Source of the DNA: Sphaerotilus montanus
GTDB taxonomy: Bacteria > Pseudomonadota > Gammaproteobacteria > Burkholderiales > Burkholderiaceae_C
Direction of reading: 5' to 3'
DNA: 64,000 bases
NCBI RefSeq assembly: GCF_013410775.1
Contig: NZ_JACCFH010000001.1
Location: 3,534,001 to 3,598,000, forward strand
Notes under the pieces: model-generated
Told to the model about the DNA's origin: nothing
The model's database searches: none
Seen by the model: the letters and a program-made list of their open reading frames with translations, nothing else
Program-made: the position numbers and the translations under genes
Shown: positions 39,505-50,702 of the stretch, piece by piece
How the letters are laid out: each line of letters opens with the position of its first letter
Position numbering within the stretch: the first letter of the stretch is position 1

Positions 39505-40977
39505 TCAGTGCACGGTGCAGACCATGCAGGGATCAAAGGAGCGCACGATGTGCTGCACCGCCACCGGCGAGGTTTCCCCCGGCTGGACCGGCGCGCCTTC
39601 GAGCGCGGCTTCCAGCGCTCCCGGTGTGCCGGCGGCGTCGCGCGGCGAGAAGTTCCAGCTGGTCGGCGCGATGATCTGGTAGCTGGCGATGCGCCCGCCG
39701 CGCAGCCGCACCCAGTGGCCGAGCGCGCCGCGTGCTGCTTCGGTCAGGCCGACGCCCTCGCCGTCGTCCGGCAGCGGCGCCGTGTGGCAGAACGGCTCGC
39801 GCGGCACGATCTGCCCCAGCCAGCGCTCCATCATCGGCACCACCCGCGCCAGCTCCACCAGCCGCGCCAGCACGCGCGTGTGGACCGTGCCGCCGACCCG
39901 CGCCACGGCGTCGCGCACCAGCGGCTGTCCGTCGGTGAGCTGGCGGGCGAGGGCGCCGGTCTCGACCACCTCGCCGGCCAGCCGCGGCGCCTTGTTCCAG
40001 GTGTAGGCGCCGAGCTTGTCGGCGTCCGGCAACGTCAGGCCGCGCGACGGGTGGCGCACCGGCTCGCCCGCGCCGTCCAGCCAGGCGCGGGTCACGTCCT
40101 CGGTGATGCCCGCCAGGTCGAGCGGTGCCAGCCGACCCGTGTCGGCGCGCCACAGCCCGCGTGGAAAGGTCAGCGCGCCGTCCGGCCGTCGATACGCACC
40201 ATGGCTGAGGTACCGCCCCGGCCCGGCGCCGAGCGTGTCCAGCCCGAGGTCCGCCGAAATCGTCAGGAACGCACGCAGGTCGCCGCCCATCGGGTCGCGG
40301 GCGTGCCAGTGCTGCAGCTCGGCTTCGCTGGACATCGCGGCCACGGCTTCCAGCGGCGCGCCGAACAGCGTGCGCTCCAGGAAGCTGCGGAACTCGCGCA
40401 CCTTCGCCAGCAGCCGCAGCCGCTCCGCCGCGTCGATCGCCCGCGCCGAGCCGCCCGGCTCGATGCTGCCGGTGTGCGGCCACTTGCCGCCGAGCGTGCC
40501 GAGCAGCGTGAACCAGCGCTGGCGGGCGGCGGTGGCCTGGCGGTGGTGGTCGCCCGCGCCGTTCGGCGACAGCGCGGCGAAGCGGCGGCGGGCCTCGGCG
40601 TACCAGGGCCGCGCGGCGTAGACCTCGCGGGTGAAGTCCGGCAGGAAGAACAGGTAGAAGTGCGTCAGGTGGTCGGCCAGGTTCTCGCACGCGAGCATCA
40701 GGTTCGTCGCCAGCCGCCCGTTCGGCGGCGGCTCGATTCCGGCGAGGTCGGCCAGCGCCTGCGCCGCGGCCACCGACTGCGACACCGAGCAGATGCCGCA
40801 GATCCGCGGCACGATCACCAGCGCGTCGTGCGCCGGGCGGCCGACCAGGATCTGCTCGAAGCCGCGGTACATCGGCGCCGAGACCTCGGCCGAGCGCACC
40901 CGGCCGTCGGCGAGGTCGAGCCGGACTTCGAGGTCGCCCTCGACGCGGTTGAAGGGGCCGACGATCAGGCGTGACAT
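39505..40977 (-). CDS. hoxC: Regulatory (H2-sensing) [NiFe] hydrogenase large subunit
   Basis: The product is 490 residues. The active-site motifs are VPRICGICSVSQ and SFDPCMVCTVH, and the chain ends at that His. It thus has no C-terminal peptide and needs no maturation protease, as known for H2 sensors. The gas-channel positions are Ile62 (ICGIC) and Phe110 (HFYLFF) instead of the Val/Leu of energy-converting enzymes, matching the narrow channel of Cupriavidus HoxC. It forms the sensor with HoxB, which is encoded about 21 kb away. The family symbol hupV also applies. Confidence 0.94.
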   Translation of the reverse strand: MSRLIVGPFNRVEGDLEVRLDLADGRVRSAEVSAPMYRGFEQILVGRPAHDALVIVPRICGICSVSQSVAAAQALADLAGIEPPPNGRLATNLMLACENLADHLTHFYLFFLPDFTREVYAARPWYAEARRRFAALSPNGAGDHHRQATAARQRWFTLLGTLGGKWPHTGSIEPGGSARAIDAAERLRLLAKVREFRSFLERTLFGAPLEAVAAMSSEAELQHWHARDPMGGDLRAFLTISADLGLDTLGAGPGRYLSHGAYRRPDGALTFPRGLWRADTGRLAPLDLAGITEDVTRAWLDGAGEPVRHPSRGLTLPDADKLGAYTWNKAPRLAGEVVETGALARQLTDGQPLVRDAVARVGGTVHTRVLARLVELARVVPMMERWLGQIVPREPFCHTAPLPDDGEGVGLTEAARGALGHWVRLRGGRIASYQIIAPTSWNFSPRDAAGTPGALEAALEGAPVQPGETSPVAVQHIVRSFDPCMVCTVH

Positions 40978-41075
40978 GGACAGCGTTCCGTGCAGCAGTG
41001 CATGGTTTCATTGTGAGGGCAGGCACGGCCCGACGCTGTGGCATCATCCGGCGCCCTCAATTGAATCCTCTGCAC

Positions 41076-41447
41076 ATGGACCTGAAACTGCCCATCGTCA
41101 TCATCGACGAGCTGTCCGACACGATCATCAAGTCCACCGGACTGCTGGACATGGCCAGCGGCGAGATCGGCAACGTCCGCTACGAGGACCATGATCTGGA
41201 GGCCGACGGTTTCCCGGCCCATGACGAGGACTACGAGTTCACGTCTGGTCTGCTGACCAATGGCAAGAAGGATGTCGAGTTCAGCATCACGGTCGACGTG
41301 ATGGCCGCGCGCTATTCGGTCACGCCGAGCGAGTTGCTGGAGATCAAGAGCCGTGCGGCCAAGCTGTTCAGTGCCGCACCGGAGTCCGCCGCGCCGGAGA
41401 AGCCGGCGCCCAAGGCCAAGTCTGCCGGACGTCGCCCGGCCCGCTGA
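41076..41447 (+). CDS. Conserved-looking small protein of unknown function
   Basis: The product is 123 residues, acidic in the first 100 and ending in an Ala/Pro/Lys-rich tail of about 25 residues. No signal peptide, membrane segment or known motif was recognised. The segment ADGFPAHDEDYEFTSGLL and the predicted mixed alpha/beta pattern suggest a folded domain. ATG at 41076 is the first plausible start and coding bias is consistent. It is divergent from hoxC and followed 14 bases later by a DUF2242 lipoprotein gene, so the two may share a transcript. Confidence 0.65.
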   Translation: MDLKLPIVIIDELSDTIIKSTGLLDMASGEIGNVRYEDHDLEADGFPAHDEDYEFTSGLLTNGKKDVEFSITVDVMAARYSVTPSELLEIKSRAAKLFSAAPESAAPEKPAPKAKSAGRRPAR

Positions 41448-41461
41448 CGCCACCTGGCCCC

Positions 41462-42043
41462 ATGCCGGTGTCCGCCCGCTTCCGCCCGGCCTCGGCGCTG
41501 CTGCTGGTGGTCGCGGCGCTTCTGGGTGGTTGCGCCGGTTCGAACGGCACATCGAGCAAGACGGCGAACCGGGTCTACCTGGACGAGGCGTTCGCCACGA
41601 CCGAGACGTTCTCGCGCGTCTTCACTTCCGGTGTCGCGGCGACCTGCGAAGCGGCCCGGCGGGCCCTGCTCAGCCAGGGCTATGTCATCACCTCGCCGGT
41701 CCGGGCCGATGCGGTCAACGGCCGCAAGAGCTTCCAGCCGGAATCCGAAGTCCACGTGCAGATCGAGTTCCACATCGTCTGCGTGCCGGAGGTGTCGCCC
41801 GGTCCGGCCACCGCGGGTGATCCGCCCTCGACGATCGCCTTCGTCAACGCGGTGCAGGACCGCTATTCCCTCAAGAAAAACCCCAACTCCGCCAGCCTGG
41901 GGGTCAGCGCGATCGGTTCGCTGTCGCTGCCGGTGTCCTCCAGCGACGATTCGCTGGTCAAGGTCGCCAGCGAGACCATCCCGGCCGGGGCGTTCTACGA
42001 CCGCTTCTTCGGCCTGATCGAGCGGTACCTCGACGCACCATAG
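41462..42043 (+). CDS. DUF2242-like lipoprotein
   Basis: The product is 193 residues. The signal peptide ends with a lipobox, AALLGGCAGS (Cys near residue 24), so it should be lipid-anchored in the periplasm. The body carries FSRVFTSGVAATCEAARRAL and GRKSFQPESEVHVQIEFHIV, the pattern of the DUF2242 family found in Burkholderiales. Function is unknown. It starts 14 bases after the previous small protein. Confidence 0.75.
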   Translation: MPVSARFRPASALLLVVAALLGGCAGSNGTSSKTANRVYLDEAFATTETFSRVFTSGVAATCEAARRALLSQGYVITSPVRADAVNGRKSFQPESEVHVQIEFHIVCVPEVSPGPATAGDPPSTIAFVNAVQDRYSLKKNPNSASLGVSAIGSLSLPVSSSDDSLVKVASETIPAGAFYDRFFGLIERYLDAP

Positions 42044-42106
42044 GGACCTTGCCCGCACTGGTCGGGCATGAATGGTGCTATTGTTCTCCAACGACTGGAG
42101 AGCTCC

Positions 42107-42352
42107 ATGACCGGTTCACGCATCCCATCCGCCCAGACGCGGCGGGAACTGCAGGGAACGCACGCTGACGCGCTGCGGGCGGCGTTGCTGCCAACGGTCG
42201 AATTCCTGAACCGCCGCCGCGCCGACCTGATCGACACTGCGCTCATCGAGGACTATGTGGCGCTGAACTGGATGGAGTGGCACGGTGGCAGCCTGCGTCT
42301 CACCGTCACCGGGCGCAATGTGTGCGCGCAATTGGCCACGCGGGCAAAGTGA
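42107..42352 (+). CDS. Small protein of unknown function
   Basis: The product is 81 residues, soluble, starting MTGSRIPSAQTRREL. ATG at 42107 is chosen because GGAG lies 7 bases before it; an ATG 39 bases upstream is also in frame. The sequence ALIEDYVALNWMEWHGGSL then RLTVTGRNV looks like a small winged-helix-like ending, but no family was recognised. A strong terminator lies about 55 bases after the stop, supporting a real short transcription unit. Confidence 0.6.
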   Translation: MTGSRIPSAQTRRELQGTHADALRAALLPTVEFLNRRRADLIDTALIEDYVALNWMEWHGGSLRLTVTGRNVCAQLATRAK

Positions 42353-42408
42353 CCGTCGGGTCTGCCGATTTGTCAAGATGGCGTTGCAAGAGTAAACTGC
42401 ACAAAGGC

Positions 42409-42447
42409 GCTGCAAAGTCGGTTCGACTTTGCAGCGGTTTTGTTTTT
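42409..42447 (+). terminator. Rho-independent terminator
   Basis: A 12-bp perfect stem (GCTGCAAAGTCG with its complement) with a 3-base loop is followed by GGTTTTGTTTTT. It ends the transcript of the small gene at 42107-42352 and insulates the downstream methyltransferase. Confidence 0.9.
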
Positions 42448-42522
42448 GCGTCGCGCTAGCGCCCATTCACTGGCCGTGTCCCTGCTGGTCGGGTTCCGGC
42501 GGCCCCAGAGGACCCGCCTCGC

Positions 42523-43272
42523 ATGCCCGGATACCTGCTCAAGCACGAGATCATCGAGGTGATCGGTGCTGCATCGCTCAACATTCGGTCGTTGCTGGAT
42601 CGCCAGCAATTCGCCGATCCGCTGGGAGATGCGCAAGGGCTGGGCATTTCGTCGGCTGCGTGGCCATTGTTCGGGCTGGTCTGGCCGTCCGGGCTGCATC
42701 TGGCGGCGGCCATGGCGATCCGGCCGTTGCGGGTTGCCGAGCGCATTCTTGAAATCGGCTGTGGCCTTGGTCTGGCCAGTCTGGTGGCACATCGGCGCGG
42801 CGTTGATGTCACGGCAAGCGACTGTCATCCACTGGCTGGCAGCTTTCTGCGCGAGAATCTGAGATTGAACGAGTTGCCACCGATGCCGTATTGCCACGGG
42901 CATTGGGGCGCGCAGGAGGCGTCGATGGAGGACCTGCAGGTGGATACCCACCAGGCAGTCTTCGGTCCGAAGGTCAAGGGACTGTTCGACCTGATCATCG
43001 GCAGCGACGTGCTCTACGAGCGGGACGATGCAGGGGTGTTGTCGTCCTTCATCGGCCGCCACGGGGCTCCTGTGTGCGAGGTGATGATCATTGATCCCAA
43101 CCGTGGCAACCGATCGCCGTTTCACCGCCGCATGGCGGCGATGGGTTACACGCTGAACGAGACACCGATCCGCCGGCCCCAGTCGGTGGAGGACAGTCCG
43201 TACAGCGGCCGATTGCTGCATTACCGCCGAGTCGCATCGGCAGCGGGTTCGCCATGCGGGTCCGCGTCTTGA
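42523..43272 (+). CDS. SAM-dependent methyltransferase (lysine methyltransferase-like, family 16)
   Basis: The product is 249 residues. A class I methyltransferase core is visible: motif [20 protein letters not shown], the acidic ribose contact [10 protein letters not shown], and the motif IV region [16 protein letters not shown]. The IGSDVLY form with the [12 protein letters not shown] start resembles Methyltransf_16 proteins that modify lysine in proteins. The substrate is unknown. AGAGGA precedes the ATG, and infA follows 28 bases later. Confidence 0.8.
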   Translation: MPGYLLKHEIIEVIGAASLNIRSLLDRQQFADPLGDAQGLGISSAAWPLFGLVWPSGLHLAAAMAIRPLRVAERILEIGCGLGLASLVAHRRGVDVTASDCHPLAGSFLRENLRLNELPPMPYCHGHWGAQEASMEDLQVDTHQAVFGPKVKGLFDLIIGSDVLYERDDAGVLSSFIGRHGAPVCEVMIIDPNRGNRSPFHRRMAAMGYTLNETPIRRPQSVEDSPYSGRLLHYRRVASAAGSPCGSAS

Positions 43273-43300
43273 ATTTCATCCATTTCACAGGAGGCCCCGT

Positions 43301-43561
43301 TTGGCCAAAGAAGAACTGATCGCCATGAATGGCAGCGTCACTGAAGTGCTCCCCGACTCGCGTTTCCGCGTGACGCTGGAGAACGGCCATCAACTGATCG
43401 CCTACACCTCCGGCAAGATGCGCAAGCACCACATCCGCATTCTGGCTGGTGACGCGGTGTCGCTGGAACTGTCGCCTTACGACATGACGAAGGGCCGCAT
43501 CACCTTCCGTCACATCGAGCGTCGCGGCCCTGCTCCGTCGCACGGCGGCGCACGCCGCTAA
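43301..43561 (+). CDS. infA: Translation initiation factor IF-1
   Basis: The product is 86 residues. The S1-like OB fold of IF-1 is complete: [50 protein letters not shown] basic tail of about 15 residues extends the usual 72-residue length. The start is TTG, supported by a strong AGGAGG 7 bases upstream; the sequence MAKEELI fits the family only from this codon. Burkholderiales often carry a second infA outside the ribosomal operon, and this is probably that copy. It binds the A site of the 30S subunit during initiation. Confidence 0.95.
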   Translation: MAKEELIAMNGSVTEVLPDSRFRVTLENGHQLIAYTSGKMRKHHIRILAGDAVSLELSPYDMTKGRITFRHIERRGPAPSHGGARR

Positions 43562-43783
43562 CACACGCAGCGACTCCCTGTTGTGGGGAGATGAGAGGGA
43601 GAACGCCGCCGAGTCGGCTGTTCGTCAGGTGAATTTTTCACATTAGGCTGGCCTGATGCCGGGCAAGTGTGTTGAAGTCCCCGTTTGAGGGGGTGTGGAG
43701 CGGGCTTGCAATGCCTAGTCTCCGGGTCATGAACACGGTCTGATTTTTCAGATTGGTCGAATTAACCCAGATTGCACCCACTC

Positions 43784-44635
43784 ATGTCCGCTTATCTCCG
43801 CCCTCTCAAGTCGCTGACACTGGCACTGGCGCTGCTGCCGATCTCCGGTCTGGTCCATGCTGCGGGCACGTCGTTTGCTGACGGACTCGACAGCCAGGAC
43901 GCGGGCCGCTGGACCCGCTCGAATGATGTGTTTGCCGGCGAGCCGGTGAGCAACAGCTGGCGAGCGGACCACATCGCCTATGCGAGCGGCCAGATGCAAT
44001 TGCGTCTGAACACGGCCCCGTGTTCGATGGCGCCGGAGCAGTGCGGGGGTCGTTCGTCCGCGTCTGGCCAGTTGGTCAGTACCGACACCTACGGTCTGGG
44101 CCGCTACACGGCGGTGCTGCAGGCAGCGGCCGGACAGGGCGTGGTCACCGACTTCATGAAGTACACCGGCTCCCTGGTGGGTGCGCCGACCGATCTGGTC
44201 GGCATGCACATCCAGGGTCAGGATCCGACCCGGCTGCAGGTCAGCTACGTCCAGGCGGGCGTCGGCGCGCAGTACCAGACCATCAGCCTGGGGTTTGACG
44301 CCTCGGCCGGCCTGCACACCTACGCATTCGACACGAGTGCGGGTGCGCTGCGCTGGTATGTCGACAACAGCGAAGTCTTCAGCGTGGCCAGCGGCTCGCT
44401 GCCGATGGCCGACGGGTACATCGTCAGCGACGTCTGGGCGGCCAGCCCGAGTGTCGCCCCCCTGTTCGGCACCTATGCCGGCACGCCCACCCGTGCGTAC
44501 TTCGACAGCATTGCATTCGAAGCCGCCGTGACGCCGGTTCCCGAGCCGGCTTCAGCCCTGCTGATGAGCGCTGGCGCTGGTCTGCTTGCCTGGCGCCGCC
44601 GGCGCGCGGACCGTGTCGTGGCCTGCACGGCCTGA
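43784..44635 (+). CDS. PEP-CTERM protein with inactive-looking GH16 domain
   Basis: The product is 283 residues. A signal peptide (to about residue 26, VHAAG) is followed by a beta-jelly-roll GH16 lichenase-like domain (about 30-250). A sorting tail follows: VPEPASALLMSAGAGLLAW then RRRR, a PEP-CTERM signal for exosortase. Where active GH16 enzymes have DEIDxEFLG, this protein has TDLVGMHIQG, so both catalytic Glu and the central Asp are missing. The surrounding fold is kept (ISLGFDASAGLHTYAFDTSA, ALRWYVDNSEV). It may bind glucan in the matrix or sheath instead of cutting it. Start at ATG 43784. Confidence 0.8.
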   Translation: MSAYLRPLKSLTLALALLPISGLVHAAGTSFADGLDSQDAGRWTRSNDVFAGEPVSNSWRADHIAYASGQMQLRLNTAPCSMAPEQCGGRSSASGQLVSTDTYGLGRYTAVLQAAAGQGVVTDFMKYTGSLVGAPTDLVGMHIQGQDPTRLQVSYVQAGVGAQYQTISLGFDASAGLHTYAFDTSAGALRWYVDNSEVFSVASGSLPMADGYIVSDVWAASPSVAPLFGTYAGTPTRAYFDSIAFEAAVTPVPEPASALLMSAGAGLLAWRRRRADRVVACTA

Positions 44636-44704
44636 CGACCACAGACTCCGAACGGCGAGGATCCGCTGGTCCTTGCCGCAGTGGCCGCAGCCTTCCACAG
44701 GCAA

Positions 44705-44742
44705 CAAAAAAGCCCTTGAGCGTGATTCTCAGGGGCTTTTTT
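44705..44742. terminator. Bidirectional terminator
   Basis: AAAAAAGCCCTTGAG, a 7-base loop, then CTCAGGGGCTTTTTT: an AT-flanked hairpin with T runs on both strands. It can end the PEP-CTERM gene on the plus strand and the tRNA transcript on the minus strand. Confidence 0.88.
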
Positions 44743-44789
44743 CTGGTGCCGGCCACCTCTTTCGGGCGGACTGGACTGGTTTGTTGTGG

Positions 44790-44865
<76 letters not shown>

Positions 44866-44886
44866 GACACAACGACAGAAACTATA

Positions 44887-45549
44887 TCACGACTTCGCGA
44901 CGCGTTGCGCGCGGGCCTTGGCCAGTGCGGCTTCGATGATCTGGCGTTTGCGGTCCAGTTCACCAGGTACCTCGGCCTGCTTTGTCAGCGTCTCCAGATG
45001 CTCCAGCTTGTGGGCCGCCTTGGCTTCGAGCTGCGCTGCGTGCTGGAGTCCGGTCCGGCTGCGGCGTTCGTTCCGATCTAGGTACCGGGTGCGAGCCTCC
45101 TTGGCCTGGGTATCGGTCCAGGCCAGCCAGCCGGTCCGGCCGGGTGTGGTGACTTCCAGCGAGATGCAGTCCACGGGGCAGGCCGGCAGGCACAGTTCGC
45201 AGCCCGTGCACCGGGACTCGATGACCGTGTGCATCTGCTTGTGCGTGCCGACGATGCAGTCGACCGGACAGGCCTTGATGCACAGGGTACAGCCGATGCA
45301 CCAGCGTTCGTCGATCACGGCCACGGTCAGCGGGCCTTCCACGCCGCAGGAGGTGTCCAGCGGCAGAGCCGCACGACCCGTCACCGCCGCCAGCCGGACC
45401 ACCCCTTCCGTGCCGCCGGGAGGGCAGCGGTTGATCTCGGTCTGGCCCGTGGCGATGGCCTCGGCATAGGTGCGGCAGTCGGGATAGCCGCAGCGGGTGC
45501 ACTGGGTCTGCGGCAGCAAGGCGTCGATCTGGTCGGCGAGAGTGGGCAT
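44887..45549 (-). CDS. rsxB: RnfB/RsxB-like ferredoxin
   Basis: The product is 220 residues. An Fe-S domain at the N-terminus ([16 protein letters not shown] with the fourth Cys in INRCPPGG) is followed by two 4Fe-4S ferredoxin motifs, [15 protein letters not shown] and [16 protein letters not shown] Lys/Ala/Glu-rich helical tail ends the chain. The membrane-anchor helix of true RnfB is missing and no other rnf genes are linked, so this is the soluble single-gene form common in betaproteobacteria. It carries electrons; its partners are unknown. It is located between a tRNA-Ala gene and phaZ. Confidence 0.87.
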   Translation of the reverse strand: MPTLADQIDALLPQTQCTRCGYPDCRTYAEAIATGQTEINRCPPGGTEGVVRLAAVTGRAALPLDTSCGVEGPLTVAVIDERWCIGCTLCIKACPVDCIVGTHKQMHTVIESRCTGCELCLPACPVDCISLEVTTPGRTGWLAWTDTQAKEARTRYLDRNERRSRTGLQHAAQLEAKAAHKLEHLETLTKQAEVPGELDRKRQIIEAALAKARAQRVAKS

Positions 45550-45585
45550 GGTGAGGTGAAGGGCGCCCGGTGTCGCAGACGCAAT

Positions 45586-45616
45586 GAAAAACGGGGCCGG
45601 TTGGTCACCGGCCCCG
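45586..45616 (-). terminator. Rho-independent terminator after phaZ
   Basis: On the minus strand a 10-bp perfect stem (CGGGGCCGGT with its complement, 5-base loop) is followed by five T residues. It lies about 37 bases past the phaZ stop. Confidence 0.88.
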
Positions 45617-45652
45617 CATTGTGTCGCAGCGCGGAAACCGCGCGCGGAGAGA

Positions 45653-46990
45653 TCAGCTCGTCGCCGTGGACTTCTTGCCCTTGGCCGGAGCGGCAGTGGC
45701 AGGTGCAGCGGCCGCTGCTGCGGCGACCGCCGGCGCGGCGGTCTGCGCAGGCTGCTGGTGCTGCAGGATGAACTTGCGCACTTCCGGGTAGGCCATCTCG
45801 CGCCAGCGGCGGCCGGAGAAGATGCCGTAGTGACCGGCACCCTGCACCAGGTAGTGCTGGCGTCGGTCCGCCGGAATGCCGCTGCACAGGCCTTGCGCGG
45901 CTTCGGTCTGGCCGGCGCCGGAGATGTCGTCCAGCTCACCCTCGACCGTCAGCAGCGCGGTGGTGGTGATGTCCTGCGGACGGACCAGTTCGCCCTTGAT
46001 GTTCCAGGTGCCGTAGACCAGCGAGAAGTCCTGGAACACGGTCTTGATGGTCTCGAGGTAGTAGTCCGCGTCCATGTCGAGCACGGCGTTGTACTCGTCG
46101 TAGAACTGGCGGTGCGACTCGGCGCTGTCGTCATCGCCGCGCACCAGATCCAGGAAGTAGTCCCAGTGCGAGTTGGCGTGGCGGTCCGGGTTCATCGCGA
46201 CGAAACCGGTGTGCTGCATGAAACCGGGGTAGACACGGCGACCGGCGCCCGGGAAGTTCTGCGGCACCCGGTAGATCACGTTCTGCTCGAACCACTCGTG
46301 CGTGCGGTTCATCGCCAGATTGTTCACTGCCGTGGGGCTCTTGCGGGCGTCGATCGGGCCACCCATCATCGTCATCGTGCGGGGCGTGAACTCGCCGCGT
46401 GACGCCAGCAGCGAGATGGCGGCCAGCACCGGCACCGTCGGCTGGCACACCGAGATCACGTTGACCTCCGGGCCGAGCAGGCGGATGAAGTCCTGCACGT
46501 AGCCGATGTAGTCGGCCAGGTGGAACTCGCCAGCGCTCAGCGGCACCATGCGCGCATCGACCCAGTCGGTGATGTAGACCTTGTGGTCCTGCAGCAGCGT
46601 GCGCACGGTATCGCGCAGCAGCGTGGAGTGGTGACCGGACAGCGGCGCAACCACCAGCACGACCGGCTGTGCGCGCATGCGCTCCAGCATCTGCGCGTTG
46701 TCGGTGTAGCGCTTGAAGCGCAGCAGACGGCAGAAGTGCTTGGACTCGATCACCTGCTCCTGCACCGCCACATCGATGCCATCGACCCGGACCGAGTTGA
46801 TGCCGAAGGCCGGCTTTTCATACTCCTTCGTCAGGCGGTGCATCAGGTCGAAGCCGGCAGCCATCCGTTGCGAACCGGGGGCCTGGGCGAAGGGCGACAG
46901 CGGGTGGCTGTACAGCTTGCCGGTGGCGCTGGCGAATTCGGCAAACGGACTGAGCAACGCGCGTTGGGTTTCGTAGAGTTGATAAAGCAT
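45653..46990 (-). CDS. phaZ: Intracellular polyhydroxybutyrate depolymerase
   Basis: The product is 445 residues, of the PhaZa1-type intracellular PHB depolymerase family. The nucleophile is Cys182 in [13 protein letters not shown], replacing the usual lipase Ser. The remaining active-site region includes [11 protein letters not shown] (Asp) and [12 protein letters not shown] (His). It mobilises native PHB granules in the cytoplasm. An Ala/Pro/Lys tail of about 35 residues at the C-terminus resembles granule-protein tails. It is monocistronic, with its own terminator. The 299 bases upstream (46991-47289) hold its promoter region, with no gene recognised. Confidence 0.94.
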   Translation of the reverse strand: MLYQLYETQRALLSPFAEFASATGKLYSHPLSPFAQAPGSQRMAAGFDLMHRLTKEYEKPAFGINSVRVDGIDVAVQEQVIESKHFCRLLRFKRYTDNAQMLERMRAQPVVLVVAPLSGHHSTLLRDTVRTLLQDHKVYITDWVDARMVPLSAGEFHLADYIGYVQDFIRLLGPEVNVISVCQPTVPVLAAISLLASRGEFTPRTMTMMGGPIDARKSPTAVNNLAMNRTHEWFEQNVIYRVPQNFPGAGRRVYPGFMQHTGFVAMNPDRHANSHWDYFLDLVRGDDDSAESHRQFYDEYNAVLDMDADYYLETIKTVFQDFSLVYGTWNIKGELVRPQDITTTALLTVEGELDDISGAGQTEAAQGLCSGIPADRRQHYLVQGAGHYGIFSGRRWREMAYPEVRKFILQHQQPAQTAAPAVAAAAAAAPATAAPAKGKKSTATS

Positions 46991-47289
46991 TGCGATTCCT
47001 CGGACTACCGGAGAGCTGCGTCACCGGGTGGGGTGGCGGGCGAATATGTTGCAGTGCAGCATTGTATGCCTGCGCTGCTTTTCCGGAAGGATGAATCGCA
47101 AGAGACCGGGAATCAAGCAGGCAAATCCCCAAGATCGGAACCACCTGTGGCCTGCTGCGCAGAGATCTGAAATCTCCGTGTCAGGAACATTCCCGGAACT
47201 GTTCCAAAAGGAAGCAACGGGCCCGCCATGGCGGCAGGCCTGTTGCCTCGGTACTACATGGTTTTGGGCCATGCGACGTCATGCCGACC

Positions 47290-49746
<2,457 letters not shown>

Positions 49747-49838
49747 CGGAGTCTCCTTCCTCGTGGGGTGGGTCGTCGAACTCGGGCAATGATGTCGTGC
49801 GCCGCCGGGGCGCCGGGTGAGAAACTGCACGCTGAAAA

Positions 49839-49852
49839 TTGATTCAAATCAA
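49839..49852. promoter_or_regulatory. FNR/ANR-type box upstream of hppA
   Basis: TTGATTCAAATCAA is a perfect match to the FNR consensus TTGAT-N4-ATCAA. Its centre is about 100 bases upstream of the hppA start and about 224 upstream of ppa. With a -41.5 spacing the transcript would start near 49804, giving hppA a leader of about 58 bases. The remaining intergenic bases (49747-50069) show no gene. Confidence 0.72.
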
Positions 49853-50069
49853 TCCTGCGTGCATCCGGTTTCTCTAGTTGATGGCCATCCTAGAAGAAGA
49901 GAAGCGTTAAAACAATCACGCCAGCATGGTGTTTTCCAGCAGTGGAAGCACATTCCCGGTGCGTCGGACGGGGGCCTCGCCAGAAAGCGGGACTGGCCGT
50001 GCAAGGTCGGTGCAAGCGCACCCCGTAGAATCCCGGGCATTGTTCGTCCCCACTCGGAAAAACTCCCAC

Positions 50070-50609
50070 ATGAGCCTGCACAACGTCACCCCCGGCGCGA
50101 AAGCCCCCGAGCAATTCAACGTCGTCATCGAGATCCCGATGAACGCCGACCCGATCAAGTACGAAGTGGACAAGGAAAGCGGCGCGCTGTTCGTCGACCG
50201 CTTCATGACGACCGCGATGCACTACCCGTGCAACTACGGCTACATCCCGCGCACGCTGGCCGACGACGGAGACCCGGTCGACGTGCTGGTGATCACCCCG
50301 TTCGCGCTGACCCCGGGCGTGGTGGTGACCTGCCGCGCCATCGGCGTGCTGCAGATGGACGACGAAGCCGGCGGCGACGCCAAGCTGCTGGCCGTGCCGA
50401 TCGACAAGATCCTGCCGATCTACACCCACTGGCAGAAGCCGGAAGACATCAACCCGATGCGCCTGAAGGCCATCCAGCACTTCTTCGAGCACTACAAGGA
50501 CCTGGAGCCGAACAAGTGGGTCAAGGTCAAGGGCTGGGAAGGCCCGGACGCCGCCAAGGCCGAGATCGTCAACGGCATGGCCGCGTACGAGAAGGCCGGC
50601 CAGGCCTGA
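50070..50609 (+). CDS. ppa: Soluble inorganic pyrophosphatase (family I)
   Basis: The product is 179 residues, a family I enzyme that hydrolyses PPi to phosphate in the cytoplasm. Active-site residues lie in [36 protein letters not shown] (the Asp-rich metal site) and DKILPIY. It follows its own promoter region, divergent from hppA, and is ended by a terminator at 50659-50684. The cell thus encodes an energy-wasting and an energy-conserving PPase side by side. Confidence 0.97.
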   Translation: MSLHNVTPGAKAPEQFNVVIEIPMNADPIKYEVDKESGALFVDRFMTTAMHYPCNYGYIPRTLADDGDPVDVLVITPFALTPGVVVTCRAIGVLQMDDEAGGDAKLLAVPIDKILPIYTHWQKPEDINPMRLKAIQHFFEHYKDLEPNKWVKVKGWEGPDAAKAEIVNGMAAYEKAGQA

Positions 50610-50658
50610 TCGCCGGTCACTGCATCGCCGGCTTGTCCGGCGTGCTGCGGCAGGGAAG

Positions 50659-50684
50659 GGAGTCCGGTCGGGCTCCTTTTTTTT
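50659..50684 (+). terminator. Rho-independent terminator after ppa
   Basis: A 7-bp stem (GGAGTCC with GGGCTCC, one G-T pair, 4-base loop) is followed by eight T residues, 50 bases past the ppa stop. Confidence 0.85.
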
Positions 50685-50702
50685 CGCCCGTAGACTACGG
50701 GC

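Noticed and set aside
43562-43783. Possible small gene or RNA between infA and the PEP-CTERM gene
   Set aside because: A weak hairpin without a T run is visible, but no frame with coding character or known RNA pattern was found.
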